Assembly (NCBI GenBank): GCA_019044685.2
Contig: JAGTXX020000005.1
Span: 496,001 to 560,000, forward strand
Length of the DNA: 64,000 bases
DNA from: Nannochloris sp. 'desiccata'
Taxonomy: Eukaryota; Chlorophyta; Trebouxiophyceae; Chlorellales; Chlorellaceae
Direction of reading: 5' to 3'
Under the pieces are notes generated by a model. The model worked only from the letters and a program-made list of their open reading frames with translations. It did not search any database and was not told the DNA's origin. Each line of letters starts with the position of its first letter. Position 1 is the first letter of the stretch. Of this stretch, positions 44,298 to 56,272 are shown piece after piece. Made by a program: the position numbers and the translations under genes.

Positions 44298-45010
44298 GGT
44301 TATTCTTAGTATGTTATAGACTTTTTAACCCTAGTTCTCGTATGTAGAACCTTCCTGCGGTAGGTTGATTATTTTATTTTTTGGTTCTCAAGAGCTTTCT
44401 CCGTTATCCTTTTTCAGTACCCAAGCCAATTTACTTTACCATACTGTGGTTATATTTATTCTAAAACTTTTAAGACGTGTGAATTGCATAGTTACAGCGG
44501 AAAGGGGAGAAGAAAGCAAGAAAGCTCTGATGCCCTCTCGCGATATTTTCTTCTACACTTATATAAAAACAGAGTAGTTTCTGTCAAAACGGTAAAGAAA
44601 AAAGGAACCGAAAAAATCAGCGTCTGTGAGCACAACGAAGAGAAAGTTCATACTGATATATGATTTTAAGAAAGAAATTAAGGAAAGAAAGGAGGGGAAA
44701 AGAAGAAAAGTCAAGCATGCTTGCCTTGCAAAGAGGGAAGGACGACGGAAAAAAAAATTTGGAGTGAGGCAAAGCTCTTAGCATAGCTGGCCCTAACCCA
44801 AATTTTTTTTCTTCAAAAGGTGAGTAGAGCAAGTAGGATGGGGGCGAGAACGCGACGGATCGTAGCAAGAATATAGATACGTTAGATAGGATAGAAAGGA
44901 AGAGATCTACAGGAATGGTGTCCAAAATTAGAAAAAGAATGGATGTCTTACAGAACGATAGATGCAGGGGGAGGGAAGAAAGGAAGAAGATTTCAAAAAG
45001 AGAGAGAGGA

Positions 45011-45047
<37 letters not shown>

Positions 45048-45349
45048 AAGAGAAGGGGCTCAAGGGAAACGTTATAATGGAAAATTGCCAAAGATCTCGC
45101 CAACTTTGAAAAATTTTAGAGGTTGCACGACACCATTATTTGCTGTAAATAAGATAAAGAAGTAGGGGAGAATATAGCAGCATACAACAGCATAATTAAT
45201 TCAGAATTACAGAATTGGAAAAGAAAGAAACGTCGTCTTTATTTCCTTATCCCAACTCTTTCTTTCTGCTCATTCGAGATCATTCGTTGGTTTGCTTCTC
45301 ATCAGATTCACAGCAGCATCCTTTTTTTCCGATTAATTATTTTAATTTA
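44298..45349. other. 1-kb convergent spacer
   Basis: Between the 3' ends of the four-TM gene and the PP2C gene. Contains a GA-rich microsatellite (about 45000-45053). The minus-strand frame at 44617-45063 is mostly the reverse reading of this low-complexity DNA. No gene seen. Confidence 0.5.
45000..45053 (+). repeat. GA microsatellite
   Basis: A nearly pure (AG)n run with scattered A interruptions in the convergent spacer. Confidence 0.9.
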
Positions 45350-47371
45350 TCACTCTGTACTGAATGGACTCGTCATAGGGACAGATCCTCTAGGGTGTAT
45401 AGCTTGCTGCTGTGGATTGCCTTCAATTGTCACAGCAACTGGTGCTGCTGTTCCTCCATCTGTCGGCATCGGCATGTCAAAAGGTGATGGCGGTGCCATC
45501 GGCATCGTCTTTGTTGCTCCAGCAGCAGCAGCTGGAGGCATTTCCTCTTCATTGCTACCACCCCCATTACCACCCTCAACATGAGTTTTAGCATCCCAAG
45601 TAGTAGGAGAAGGAAGATTCCCACTCCCGACACCGTCACTACTTCTGTGGCTCGGCTTTGACGGCAAGGGCGCTGAGGTATCTTCCCTCTCTCCTTCTAT
45701 TCCTTCCCCTTCTAGTGTCAGATCTACAATCACCACAGTGACATTATCTCTACTCCCACGATCTACAGCAGCACGTGTAAGCACTGTGGCTGCTACTTTT
45801 GCAGCGCTATGTCGAGTTGAACCTCTTTGACGGGCGCGTAGTAGACATTTTTTAGCTAGATTGCAGGCTTCTTGATTGCTCATAACGTCCCAAAGACCAT
45901 CAGAAGCCATGATAAGAACCTCATCATCAGGATTGCGGTTCACAATAGTCACTTCAGGCTCGGCAATAACGTACGGTCTTAATGAATGATCGCCAATAGC
46001 TCTCGACACTGCTAATAGACCCATAACTCTGACGCCATTCCAAAATAATATCTGTCCTCCTGCAGCTTCAACGCGGGCAGTTTCATCTTCCCTAGCTGCT
46101 TTATGATCATCTGTAAGGGCTATTGCTTGTCCATCACGGCATAAAACTGCACGGGAGTCGCCACAATTGGCGACATAGATCATTCTGCCACCTACAAGGG
46201 CGACAACTGCAGTGGTGCCAACCAAGGCCAAATGCTCATAGCCACCCATCTCTCCAAATTCCTCGTCAGTAAGGTGGAAAGCCTTGGTAAGAGCAGCTTC
46301 TACAGTTTCAGTAGTACAAGGTAAGCCTTCTATAGAGGCAGCATGACTTAATCGACCGGCTCCAGGTGTAAGAAGAACACCATCCTTGGTGTCATTGCCG
46401 TCGCCGCTTCCGTCGCCACCTTCGCTTGCTTCCATGTCGACTGCATCCATAAAATCGATATCACTGCTACCAGATTCAAATGCAGAAGACAGAGGAACGT
46501 CAGTGACAACAGCGTGGCTGGTACTAGAGCCTTCAACGCCACCTTCTCCAGCAACTTCCGCCTCAGCAGCAGCTCCGCCTCGAAGAGACTGCACTTTCTT
46601 TTGCTCCCCTGCTTCTTGTTGATTAGTGTCAGTAGGAGAAGGTGTGCCCATGTTTCCACTACACCCCGAAGGTGAGGTTACTGATGATAAGACTTGTTTC
46701 ACACGTTCATGCAGCGTTTTAGCGCAATGCATGGCTGCATCAGCACCACCGTGGCCATCAAACACTCCGAAAAAGTGCAATACTTCTACTGAGGATTCGT
46801 CTGGAGGGCTAATTGCAAGGCCTCCAGGGCCAGTTTGAGTAGCAAAAGCACTCCCAGCAGTTGTCGTACTAGCTGCTTGCTGGTTTTCAGAGCCAGAAAT
46901 AGCAGGGACAGCTGTTGATTGTTGCGGAACACCTGCCGATGCCGATGCCGCTGCGGCTGCGGTTTCCGCTGAGCCTCTACTAGAGCCTGAAGTACTGCGT
47001 AGCTGGGGTGCAAGTCGCGGTGGTAGTAACTCATCTGCTTCTCTATGTAGTGGAACTTGCATAAGATTAGGGACAGCTTTAAAAGCGTCCTCCATTTTAG
47101 CTCTCCTGCCAATAACAGACTTGCTCCCATAGGGAGGGCACTCGTTGCCATTACTGGGTGTCGGGCCAGTATGAGAAGAAATTTGCTGTATATTTTGAGA
47201 TTTTCTAGTGTTACCTTCAGCTCTGCTTGGTGGAAAGGTAGATGACTTTTCCATCATGATCACGGGGTGCTGGCTGGCGGTCGTATCTGCATTGTGTTGC
47301 TGTCGATGTAGCGTTGTGGTGGTGTGGTGTGAAGGAGGGCTAGCTGGGTTACTTCGTGTGTTAGAGCCCAT
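45350..47371 (-). CDS. clade-A-like PP2C protein phosphatase
   Basis: Intronless from the ATG at 47371, 673 residues. A Ser/Thr/His-rich head of about 80 residues precedes the PP2C domain. Family motifs in order: [114 protein letters not shown]. The metal-binding Asp residues (FDGHGG, ASDG, RDN) are present. An acidic insert of about 120 residues ([19 protein letters not shown] to SIEGLPCTT) interrupts the domain after HGG. The Pro/Ala/Gly tail has no TM. Trp444 in [16 protein letters not shown] sits where ABI1 Trp300 and HAB1 Trp385 lie in QWNGARVFG. Clade-A PP2Cs dephosphorylate SnRK2 kinases. Confidence 0.92.
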   Translation of the reverse strand: MGSNTRSNPASPPSHHTTTTLHRQQHNADTTASQHPVIMMEKSSTFPPSRAEGNTRKSQNIQQISSHTGPTPSNGNECPPYGSKSVIGRRAKMEDAFKAVPNLMQVPLHREADELLPPRLAPQLRSTSGSSRGSAETAAAAASASAGVPQQSTAVPAISGSENQQAASTTTAGSAFATQTGPGGLAISPPDESSVEVLHFFGVFDGHGGADAAMHCAKTLHERVKQVLSSVTSPSGCSGNMGTPSPTDTNQQEAGEQKKVQSLRGGAAAEAEVAGEGGVEGSSTSHAVVTDVPLSSAFESGSSDIDFMDAVDMEASEGGDGSGDGNDTKDGVLLTPGAGRLSHAASIEGLPCTTETVEAALTKAFHLTDEEFGEMGGYEHLALVGTTAVVALVGGRMIYVANCGDSRAVLCRDGQAIALTDDHKAAREDETARVEAAGGQILFWNGVRVMGLLAVSRAIGDHSLRPYVIAEPEVTIVNRNPDDEVLIMASDGLWDVMSNQEACNLAKKCLLRARQRGSTRHSAAKVAATVLTRAAVDRGSRDNVTVVIVDLTLEGEGIEGEREDTSAPLPSKPSHRSSDGVGSGNLPSPTTWDAKTHVEGGNGGGSNEEEMPPAAAAGATKTMPMAPPSPFDMPMPTDGGTAAPVAVTIEGNPQQQAIHPRGSVPMTSPFSTE

Positions 47372-48697
47372 TTGAGGTGGTTCTACTGCGAAAGAAGATT
47401 AGAATAGAGATTAAAGATGGACCTAGAGATCTTAACAATAGCGAAATAAGGCTGAACACGTTAATTTCAATAAATTAATCCAAATGCAGAGAAACTTACC
47501 CTCTCCCATGGAATTTTGCCGTTTCAGGGGCTGCGACTCGAACACGCCGTCTTCAACCGGCGAGTCGGAGCGCAGCCTCCTGCCTGCTACGTTCGCCTTC
47601 GTGGTGTTTAACTCTTGCAGGTTCTCCGAACTAAGATCTTCGACAGGGATTTTTTCACGCAGATTGCTAATTTTATTGCTTTCGATTTTACCTTTGGAAC
47701 TATTAATCCTGTATAGGAAAGAAATAGGGGGATAGAGGGGTCAGGAGAGTCTGTACAGAGTGAAAAGTAAAAAGACACCTGGTGGGAAGCTGTGCGGAGA
47801 TGCTCGTTTTCTCCCTGGGCTTTCGCTGCACTCCACAGAACCAGAAACAGGCATATCACACAGAGAAGAACCACCCCTGAGAGAGGCGAAAAGCCGGCTA
47901 AGGCCGGCAGCCTGCTACTATTGCCTAATTTACTTGCCTGAAAAAATTCCAAAATGGGCCACAACCTTGAGGTTCCTTCCTCGTCGTCTTTCCCATTTAA
48001 CATTCTTAGACAAAATATAGGCACCGTGAAAATTAGAAGCGATACATAATTATTTGAGATGAGGAAGGTTTGAGTCGGGACGCGACCTATAACTGGCCTC
48101 CGGTTAATGCCGGCCTCGCCCATCGAGGGGTTAACTTTGAAGCTGGGGAGAGAAGCCCAAGTTCTCCAGCTTCTATTGCCCCTCGTCGTGAAATTCCCGG
48201 AGTAGTAAAGAGCTTTAGCTGGCAAAGATGATTCAGTAGATATTATTTGGGGAAAAAAGTGTAAGAGATTTCTTCAGGGCCGACGGCGTTGCCGGAAGGC
48301 CGCTGCCCCTAGAGAGATATTAAGCCCTCGAACCCGTCAATTTTCTTCAGAATTTAAGCTCTGAACACAGTTTGGGTAATATGGATGCCGTTTGTCTATC
48401 AAGAGAAAATTTAAACTTCGTTTTCCATCATTTTTAGCTTCAAAGGTCTTGAGGTGCTCGTTGAACTTTCTTCACCGTTGTTGGGTGCTCTACAGGTGCA
48501 CTCTCTTTTTCGCGCTAAACCCACTTTTAGACCCTCGAAAAATTATTATTAAATTAAAGACCCAATTTTCTGCAAGGCTTCTTGGTCTCCTGAACACTCT
48601 TCTCCCTCAGGATGTCAAATCTAGTTGTAGATTGTTAGTTGGAGTTTGAGTCACATAGAACCACAACTTTATCAATCGTTGGTTTGGACCTGAGACA
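47372..48697. other. 1.3-kb divergent region, PP2C / CLASP, with a spliced PP2C leader
   Basis: On the minus strand three segments look spliced: a donor after CACCAG at about 47779, an acceptor TTTCCTATACAG near 47711, and a donor (GGGAGAG then GTAAGT) near 47501 leading to an acceptor (TTTCGCAG) near 47389. The joined transcript would read ATGGGAGAGTAG, a three-codon upstream ORF (M-G-E-stop), before the PP2C ATG. No reading frame through these exons joins PP2C in phase, so they are probably a 5' UTR. A G+C-rich patch (48080-48200) has imperfect hairpins, for example GAAGCTGG at 48139 with CCAGCTTC at 48166. Confidence 0.4.
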
Positions 48698-51600
48698 ATG
48701 GAGACATCTTCATCCTTAGGAGGATCTTTGTCCTCTAGATATGTAAGTTTCTTATGTCCTATTAACATAACCGCCATGTGGGTGGCATCTGCAGATAATC
48801 TTTCGATGTGCTGTTGAGTTATAATCTGGAGCTGATCACCAATTCCTTGGAAACTTTGCAGTCTAATGATAACTCTCCTGGGAATGGGAGAGGTCAGCGT
48901 GCCCCCAAACCTCGCAGAGGAGGGTTTGGCGATGCTGGCACAATGGGTTCAAATGGAGAGTTGCCAAGAGCTCCTGTAGTAGAAATTTCTTCAGAAAGAC
49001 AGCTCTCTGATGAATTTCAAACTATTATTGCTGGGTTAGAACCCAACCTTCCCTGGGATCAGCGCGTAACTACGATGTTACGGTTGGAAGGTCTTGTCAA
49101 GGGCGGTGCTGCCGAGCTCCCTGCTTTTGCCGAGCTGCTTCCCTCTACACAGCTTTGTTTAGCAGCACAGTTACAAGATCGTAGATCTGCAATATCAAGA
49201 CAAGCATGCCATTTGATTTCTACCCTGGTTCAAGCATGTGGCTCTCGTGCGGAGCCTTTGGCTGCTGGCCTCTTCCCCATTGTTTTTAAAGCTCAAGGAA
49301 TGTCAATTCAAATCGTTACTGAATCCTCAGACGCGTGTTTACGTACTCTTATTCAGCACTGCCCTTCCCCTAGGCTCTTGCCTACGCTGTGCTCTACTGT
49401 GAAAACCAGTAAGAATGTGAAGCTGCGTTTGTCGGCAGCCGAGTACTTGTACTTGGCTGTAAGAAAGTGGGACCCCGTCTTATTGGATAGACAAACTGAA
49501 GCTGTAGAAACGTCAATTATGTCTGCTTCTGCAGATCCTACAGGGGAAACGAGAGAAGTGGGTAGGAATGCTTTCGTGGCCTATTACGCCAAGCGCCCAG
49601 CGGCAGCCCAATTGCTGCTCCGAAAATTGCCAGAGACAGAGCGGAGCTTGAAAGAAAAGCTTCAAACTGCCGTTAAAAAAAATGAAGAACCATCAGGTAA
49701 GCAAAACAGCGAGAATTTATTATAAGATATGTATGTATTGATCTAGTAGTATTAGCACTCTCTGTTCTGAACCTCAATACCTAAAAGCTTATTCTTTCTT
49801 TTTTGTGCCATTCCCAGATATGATGACTTCTGATGCTACGGTTCACGTTGTCTCCAGACCGCCATCATATACGGCCAATCTTCAGTCTAATGCGCCTTCT
49901 AGTGCAGGAGTCTCTCCCAAGCGTGCACTAAGAATACCCAAGCTGACTGTTCCTTCACCTCGCCCGACAATTACCAGAGAGCCTTCTGGTTTCCTCAGCG
50001 CCCGTGGCCCCGCACCCAGCCCTTCCTCTGGTCTTCCCCGCCGCCCTCAGTCTGCACGAGAATCTCTTGGTGCTGCTGCAAGAAGGCCAGAGTTTACTGC
50101 GCCTGAATCTGTGGTAAAGCCATCCGTTCGGCATTCTCTTGGAGGTGCTGCTCTTAGAATAGCTCCTCCCTCTGCTGCTATAGAAACCCGTTATGCCCCT
50201 TCATCTGTACCTAGTATTCCTGCTTCTCCTGATACAAATCGGGTTGTTGTTTGTCCTCCTACTATACCTAAAAAATGTTTTGCCAGTCCTGTAGCTTCTG
50301 GCGCTCTTCGCCAGCTGATGGAAATTGACATTGGCGGATCCGCTGCAGAACAACAGGAAAATGCCCCTTCCCGCATTATGTTGATTGATACAGAGCCTGA
50401 AGATGATACTATCTCCTTATCTGACGCTGTACAGGCCTTTAGCGGCGCTGGTTTAGCTTGGAGTGATAGAGTCGCGCTGTATGAGGAAGTTCAATTTTCG
50501 CTTGATGAAGGAACATTTTTGAGCATCGCTGTTGAAGATGAAGATAGTTCTTACGACCTATTGGATAAGTTTATGCGTATTTTAGCTGAAGGAATGGGGG
50601 ATGCGCACTTTAAAGTATGCGGTGCTGCTCTTGAAACTCTTTCTGGAGCACTTCGCAGCCCTCAGCTTACTCCAACTTTGGAAGCACACGTAGAGACCTT
50701 TTCTCCAGGTTTATTTGTTCGATTAACTGATCCTAAAGAGCAGATTCGCCAGCTCGCTGGAACAGCTGCTGAATTATTGCCTCAGGTGCTCAACCCAGAT
50801 GTTGTCATGCATGGTTTGGCTGCTGCGCTCAATTCTGCCAAGGCTCCAAAAGTTTTGTGCGCTGTGATGGATTTCTATGCAGATCTAGTGACTGTTGGAA
50901 CCCGCAAAGGTCGTGATCCTGCTGAGTCTGGCCCAGCACGTGCTATGCTAGCTGGATGCTTACCTCTTGCAACACATAAACACCAGGACGTGAGGCAAAG
51001 TGCACTCGGTGCTGTCGCTGCAGTCTACTTTGCAGGACCTCAAAGCGCCGGTGTAGTTCGTTCTGCTATTGAAATTATGCCTCCAAAGTCGGCTGATGCA
51101 ATAAAACGTGGTATATCTCAAAATGTGGGACAGAAATCTGTAGAGCCTGAAAGAGAGGAAACCATAGCTGGCACTGCTACTACGCCAGTGCGTCCTCCTT
51201 TTGAGCTGCCTTCTCCAGCGTCTTCTACTGGACCCACCGTCTCTGCTTCTGCTTCTGGTCAAAGAAGGTTATGTTCACCTTCTCCTGTGAGTCCCTTATG
51301 TTTGCGAGAATGCCCCCCTTCCCCTCTTGACCAAGAAATGTTTTACGAAGAAGCCCCACAACTCGATCTTCCTCCTGGCAGTGTTGGACCTCCTCAAAAG
51401 ATTGATAACAATTCAAATGGTCGTACCCCTACTCCACCTGTATCTGTCCGAACTATCCCCTCGCCTGCTTCTCATGATGACTCTGTTCGCCGCTCGTTAG
51501 TGCATGGCACCGTTGCTGATGCAGATTGCGATGCTGTTATGATTTACAAGGAAAAAGAATCACCCATGGCTATCAACTCAGTTTCAATCACAGTCGATGC

Positions 51601-52417
51601 CACTTTTAATGTTCAGGCCGCAGTACCTCCTCCTCCTCCCCCCCCGCCTTCCTGGACTCCTGCACCTGTTGAAGAAGTCGACCTATTGATTGCAAAATTG
51701 CAGCAACCAATGCCAAGTGCTGCGGCAATGAACGAGGCTTTGACTTTAGCTCCACGGTTGGAAGGAGAGGACCGAGCAGCGTTGTGCAGCGCTGTTCAAG
51801 AGAGTTTGTTGGTGGTACTTGAAAATGGTGTTGATGCACGAGTTGATGCCTTAGAAGCAGGAATGACGACGTATGCAGAGCTCGCGTCACTTATCGTTCC
51901 CTCTTCATTATCAGCATTCCCACACTCCTCCCCGGTCAAACAAGTCTTGAAACAAGTCTTACTCGCTCAAGGCCATGAAAATGAAGCTGTCGCCTTTGCT
52001 GCCGAAAAATGCGCACAGCAAATCGTTGGTTCTTTAGCTAGCGCCAATGCCCTTGATCTTTTGGTTCCATTACTGCCTGAAGTAGATAGAAGACCACCTT
52101 TTGAAGGAGATCGCGCTATTCTTTCCCTCGGAGTCTTGCGTTTATTAAAAATAATTCTCCCCAGCGTAACAAATCTTCAAATTTCCGACGTTTTAAGCAC
52201 TATAATGCCTTCTTCCTGTGTGTGTTACACCTCTGCAAATGCAGAATTACGCAGGGCAGCAGTAGATTTTATCGTTGCCTTGCATTTGAGGCTTGGTGAT
52301 CAGGTGGTTGCCCCTCATACTGAGATGTTGTCTTTAGCCCAAGTGAAATTGATTGATATTTATGTAGAGAGAGCGAGACGTGCTGTGCAGACACCTGCTG
52401 CAGTTCCAATTTGTTAG
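48698..52417 (+). CDS. CLASP: CLASP-like TOG-domain microtubule-associated protein
   Basis: Exons 48698-48742, 48862-49696 and 49818-52417 give 1,159 residues. Exon 1 is only 15 codons (METSSSLGGSLSSRY); the acceptor is ACTTTGCAG, since the nearer CTGCAG would give a stop. A TOG array (about 70-280) contains LPWDQRVTTMLRLEGLVKGG and SAISRQACHLISTLVQACG, typical of CLASP TOG domains with a helical pair built around PWDQR. A Ser/Pro/Arg-rich linker (about 300-430, with RPTITREPS and SARESLGAAARR) is the microtubule-binding region. HEAT-type repeats follow (SDRVALYEEVQFSLDEG...), then further helical repeats to the end. CLASPs promote microtubule rescue and growth. A poly-Pro run is near residue 895. 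Long intronless last exon. Confidence 0.88.
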
Positions 52418-52641
52418 ATTAAAAAATTGTAGATAGAATAAGCGTACAGTAGAATTAAGTAGAGAAGTGTATTAATATTAATTTATAATTTATCAAGTTT
52501 GACGATACCATCATATCGTTATATAAAATTTCTTCTTATTATCGTCTAATTTGTTAAAATTCGAGTGTTAGTACACTGGTACAATCTCAAGTAATGTGAT
52601 CAACTACAACGTATTCAAATAAACCTTTAAAAAGTTAAATT

Positions 52642-54255
52642 CTAAAAAAATAAAGCGTCGTGGCGGTTGACCAAGCTTCTTAGCACTTCAGAAGCTGCCT
52701 TGACCGCCTCTGCCTTCTCAACGAAACAATCCAAAACCAGGTACAACTCAGAACCAGTTCCTGAGAGTGCAAGTAACGAGAATTTTTTCCTAGCTTCATA
52801 GCGAAGTGTCTGTAATGGGCCCTGCACGTGTTCACCAGAATGATCAAACATTGCGGCTCGTAGTTGGCTGTACGCCACAATGATATCCTAGTGCTCAAAA
52901 GAAAGGAGGAATGTTTGAATATCACTTTTAATCTTAATGAATTATTGATAGGCAAAAAGAAAGCTTTATAAATCTCTATTGTAAAATATGTCATTATTAC
53001 TCGTTTTTTTAATCACTTACTCTCTTCATGGCGTCGTCTTCTTCGACGACTGTTGCCCATGGTGTTGCCACAAACTGTTGAGCTGCTGAACGTTTATAAA
53101 CACAATGCAATAAACATCCTAGCCCAATTCCAGCACGTGTTAATGCCTCCTTTAAGGTTTCTAAGCTTGTATACCGACATTGTGAACAAGTAAGCTCCTG
53201 AGAAGCAGTCCTTAGAGCACCCAAAATTCCACCACTGCTATCTCCGCCTTCAACCAGCGTTGTTCTTAGTTGTTCTTGGGCTGCAGACAGCTGCTCAAAA
53301 TCTGGATTTGCCCCTCCAGCAAGCAATACTACCGCTATATCTGTCTGTGTATCTAGGAATTGTATATACGCGTGCAAGTGGCCGTGAGGATTATAGGTCG
53401 GCAGACACAACGGAGCAAATACCGTCCCTGCTTGTCGGAGACTTAGGTTTGATTTTAGGAAATTTAAAAGCAGTAAAATATCCCACTGCTGCATTCGCAG
53501 CTTCGCATTAGATGATGCCAAGGCTACTACAGAGCCTCCACTGATAATTAATCCGAAAAGCGAGTTGGAAGCAGCCACTGCCATTTTCAAATTTTCTATA
53601 ATCGTTGTTCGGAGTGTCGGTAGAAGAGGAAAAGAAGGAAATGCGCCTAATAATGCATTTGGAGTGGAGGTGAATGACTTAATTAGTGATCCAAGCATTA
53701 TGTCAGACCCTGCAAGAAGTCTACGGGCATCGTAGCCAGGATTTTTAGTGAAAATTGAATTGACAGCCGAGGCGGTGAGTAGGGATGTGAGTTGGCCATG
53801 AATGAGAGCGAGCTGCATACGAAGGACTGCAGGAGGTTCTGCGAGGGTCGAAATGGCTACGAGACATATGGGGCTTCGATCTAGAAAGGCAACAACGTTA
53901 CGTCCACTCCTGCAAAGATAGAATTTATAGTAAATTAAGACTATATAAGTGGCCAGCGGGACGGAAGAGTTGAGATACAAGATTAATGAGCAAAGAACTG
54001 GTGGAAAGACAGATACCCTCTAGCTTGCCTAATGTATCGCAAAGATTCAGATCTAGATGCCGTTGCTACAGACATTAAGGCTTCAGCTGTGGCCATGAAA
54101 CTAGATAGCTTTTCTTCATTGCCATGATAGGCATAGATCGGCTTGCCAGCGCTGCTAAAAACTAAAAATTGCTTATCATGCTGTTCCAATACATCTTCTA
54201 GACTTTCTGTATTTAGCTGAGTCAGTGGGAAGTTTATCTTGGGAGGTTCTGTCAT
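52642..54255 (-). CDS. MON1: MON1/SAND vacuolar fusion protein
   Basis: Exons 54017-54255, 53021-53909 and 52642-52887 give 457 residues, all joins in phase. The Longin-like N-terminus HDKQFLVFSSAGKPIYAYHGNEE is diagnostic, followed by GSGRNVVAFLDRSPICLVAI, YDARRLLAGSDIMLGSLI, PAGTVFAPLCLPTYNPHGHL, HAYIQFLDTQTDIAVVLLAG. The tail FSLLALSGTGSELYLVLDC matches the MON1 C-terminus. MON1 with CCZ1 is the exchange factor that switches Rab5 for Rab7 on late endosomes, driving fusion with the vacuole. The N-terminal disordered region found in animal MON1 is short here (about 25 residues). The third domain is compact but the overall length of 457 is normal for plant MON1 less that region. Only 223 bp separate its 3' end from CLASP. 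Confidence 0.92.
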
Positions 54256-54481
54256 TTGAATTACTGATCAGATCACGCACAATTTTTTCTTATTAAACCT
54301 TTGAATGTTGCTATCTATAGGCTATGGCAAGCCCACGTTGACGTTAAATGCATACATTTCTCTCATTAATGATATAAGAGACAAACGCGCATGGTTTCGA
54401 GAGCATTTGAAGTTTTCTTTAGCGCTGTCGGTTTCAATTTGATTTTGTTCTTACAAAGTTAGATAAATTCAACTTTTTGAT

Positions 54482-56272
54482 TTATTCCATATCGGATCCA
54501 TCTTCCTCTTCATCACTCGCCAACTCTTCAAACGCATTCGCATGCTTGGCATCATCAAAGTCAACTTCAAAGTCAAAATCAGAATCGCTATCTCCACCAC
54601 CATCAGCCCCAAGACTTTCTTTCTTAGCCTTCTTCCTCTGTGCTCTTGCCAATTTAGGGTTAAACTGCCCTTTTTGACCATACAATTGTGCATTTTGTGC
54701 ATCTTTCTGGCTGCGAGTGACACGTGTTGCAGGAGCAGCTGCTTCCCCGTCGTCCATGGCATCCACGTCCTCGTCCTCAGCTTCTTCATCAATATCGCTT
54801 CCACTCATCGCTTCCTCTTCTTCTTCTCCCTCAACAGGAGGAGCATCGAGATTCACATGTGCTGCACCAACAGATTCAGTCTGGAAGAATCCAGCTGCTA
54901 CATCATCCAGAGAAGGCAAGCCATCAACCACAGCGTGCTGCTCAGCGGCAAAAACCGCAGCAGCATCGAAATCCGCTCCCCAGTCGGTAACAACAGCAGC
55001 AGTACCTTCAATTTCAGTTTGTCTTTTAGACGGACGAGTAAAGTAGGGGATACGGCCATCGTTCCAGTCTTGAAGGACAATCCGAGCTGCTGCTGCCGTG
55101 TCAACCACACCGCCCCGTCTCAATTTTCCTCGGGCAGTAGCAACATGAGTGAGAAATCCATCCACATCCTTATACGCAGGCACCTTATAAAGGGCCATTA
55201 ACTGTTTCGCAGGGCATCTTTTCACAATTTCAGCAACTGGCAATACAGGATCTTCAAGCTGTTCAACTTTAACGCAATTTCTTAAAGCAGCAGCAGCAGC
55301 TCCATCAACACCGGCGTCAGAAAATACTACACCAGGGGAGTCTAATAAGGTCACTTGACGATCCAAGTGTACTTCCTGGACACCCTTTGTAACACCGGGT
55401 GCGTTACCTACTTGTGCGACACGGGTACGCTTAAGAGAATTGATTAAAGAAGATTTCCCCACATTTGGTAAACCCACAACACCAACCGTGATTGATTGTT
55501 TAAGTCCTGAAGTACCCCTTGCGTAGTTTTTAAGCAATTGAAGTAACGTGTCAGCTCCAAGACATTCAGATCCTTTAAGAGCTGCATCGGCTGCGGAAGA
55601 GAGTTGCTTACGGCCGAGGTTTGTGGCTTGGCGTTGAGTGCTGCACTTGAAGGCGACGGTGGGAAGTTCTTCACGGAGGTGCTTGAGCCACTCTTCCACT
55701 ACTTCACGAGGTACTAGGTCGATTTTATTCATTAATAAAATGATCTTTTTATTGGCTCCCATACGCCTAACAAACTTCTCTACCTCTAAACATCTGCTTC
55801 CAGCTGGATCACGTGCATCAACTACTTCGATGATAACATCAGATGCCTCGACAACTTTAGCAAAATCTTTGTAGAAAGCTTTAAGTGAATAATCGACATA
55901 TCCACCACCGGGGGCAGCTGCAACGCCGGCAGAACGAACAGCAGCTTTTTCGTAAGCTTGTCCACGTGCAGCTGCCCCTTCTTGAATGGCTTGGAGGCCA
56001 CCTTGATTGAGGACGCCATCTTGCTTGGCGTCACGGATAGCCTTTTGGTGGGCAGCAGCGCGTTCTTTGCTGGCTTTGAGTTGTTGGATGAGCTCTTCTT
56101 TAAAAGGCCAGTTGTTGGGAATGCCAGGATCCTTGGGACCTTTGTTTGCTGTGCCATTTTTCTTAGCCTCCTTTCGCTTCTTTCTATGATGCTCTTTCAC
56201 CTTTTTCAAGACTTTGTACTTGTTTTTAAGCGTCTGTCGCTTGGACTTCGACTTTTTACTTTTCTTAGGCAT
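54482..56272 (-). CDS. GNL3: nucleostemin-like circularly permuted GTPase (GNL3/NSN1)
   Basis: Intronless, 596 residues. A Lys-rich nucleolar-localisation head (KKSKKSKSKRQTLKNKYK) precedes a coiled coil (about 55-90). The GTPase is circularly permuted: G4 MNKIDLVP (182-185), G1 GVVGLPNVGKSS (267-274), G3 LDSPGVVFSD (311-314). The RNA-binding domain follows, and the C-terminus is acidic with DE-rich runs. This order is the YlqF/YawG family signature, of which plant NSN1 and animal nucleostemin/GNL3L act in nucleolar 60S ribosome assembly. The start is the only ATG preceding the basic head. It lies 226 bp from MON1, both on the minus strand, so MON1 is upstream. Confidence 0.93.
   Translation of the reverse strand: MPKKSKKSKSKRQTLKNKYKVLKKVKEHHRKKRKEAKKNGTANKGPKDPGIPNNWPFKEELIQQLKASKERAAAHQKAIRDAKQDGVLNQGGLQAIQEGAAARGQAYEKAAVRSAGVAAAPGGGYVDYSLKAFYKDFAKVVEASDVIIEVVDARDPAGSRCLEVEKFVRRMGANKKIILLMNKIDLVPREVVEEWLKHLREELPTVAFKCSTQRQATNLGRKQLSSAADAALKGSECLGADTLLQLLKNYARGTSGLKQSITVGVVGLPNVGKSSLINSLKRTRVAQVGNAPGVTKGVQEVHLDRQVTLLDSPGVVFSDAGVDGAAAAALRNCVKVEQLEDPVLPVAEIVKRCPAKQLMALYKVPAYKDVDGFLTHVATARGKLRRGGVVDTAAAARIVLQDWNDGRIPYFTRPSKRQTEIEGTAAVVTDWGADFDAAAVFAAEQHAVVDGLPSLDDVAAGFFQTESVGAAHVNLDAPPVEGEEEEEAMSGSDIDEEAEDEDVDAMDDGEAAAPATRVTRSQKDAQNAQLYGQKGQFNPKLARAQRKKAKKESLGADGGGDSDSDFDFEVDFDDAKHANAFEELASDEEEDGSDME

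Noticed and set aside
44617..45165. Open frames over the GA microsatellite
   Set aside because: Low-complexity translation (Ser/Leu or Arg/Glu runs) of a simple repeat.
47522..47576. tRNA-like arms: GGCTGCG ... GTTCGAGTC ... CGCAGCC on the minus strand
   Set aside because: Only about 49 nt long, no anticodon or D arm; it is an imperfect hairpin in the PP2C leader.
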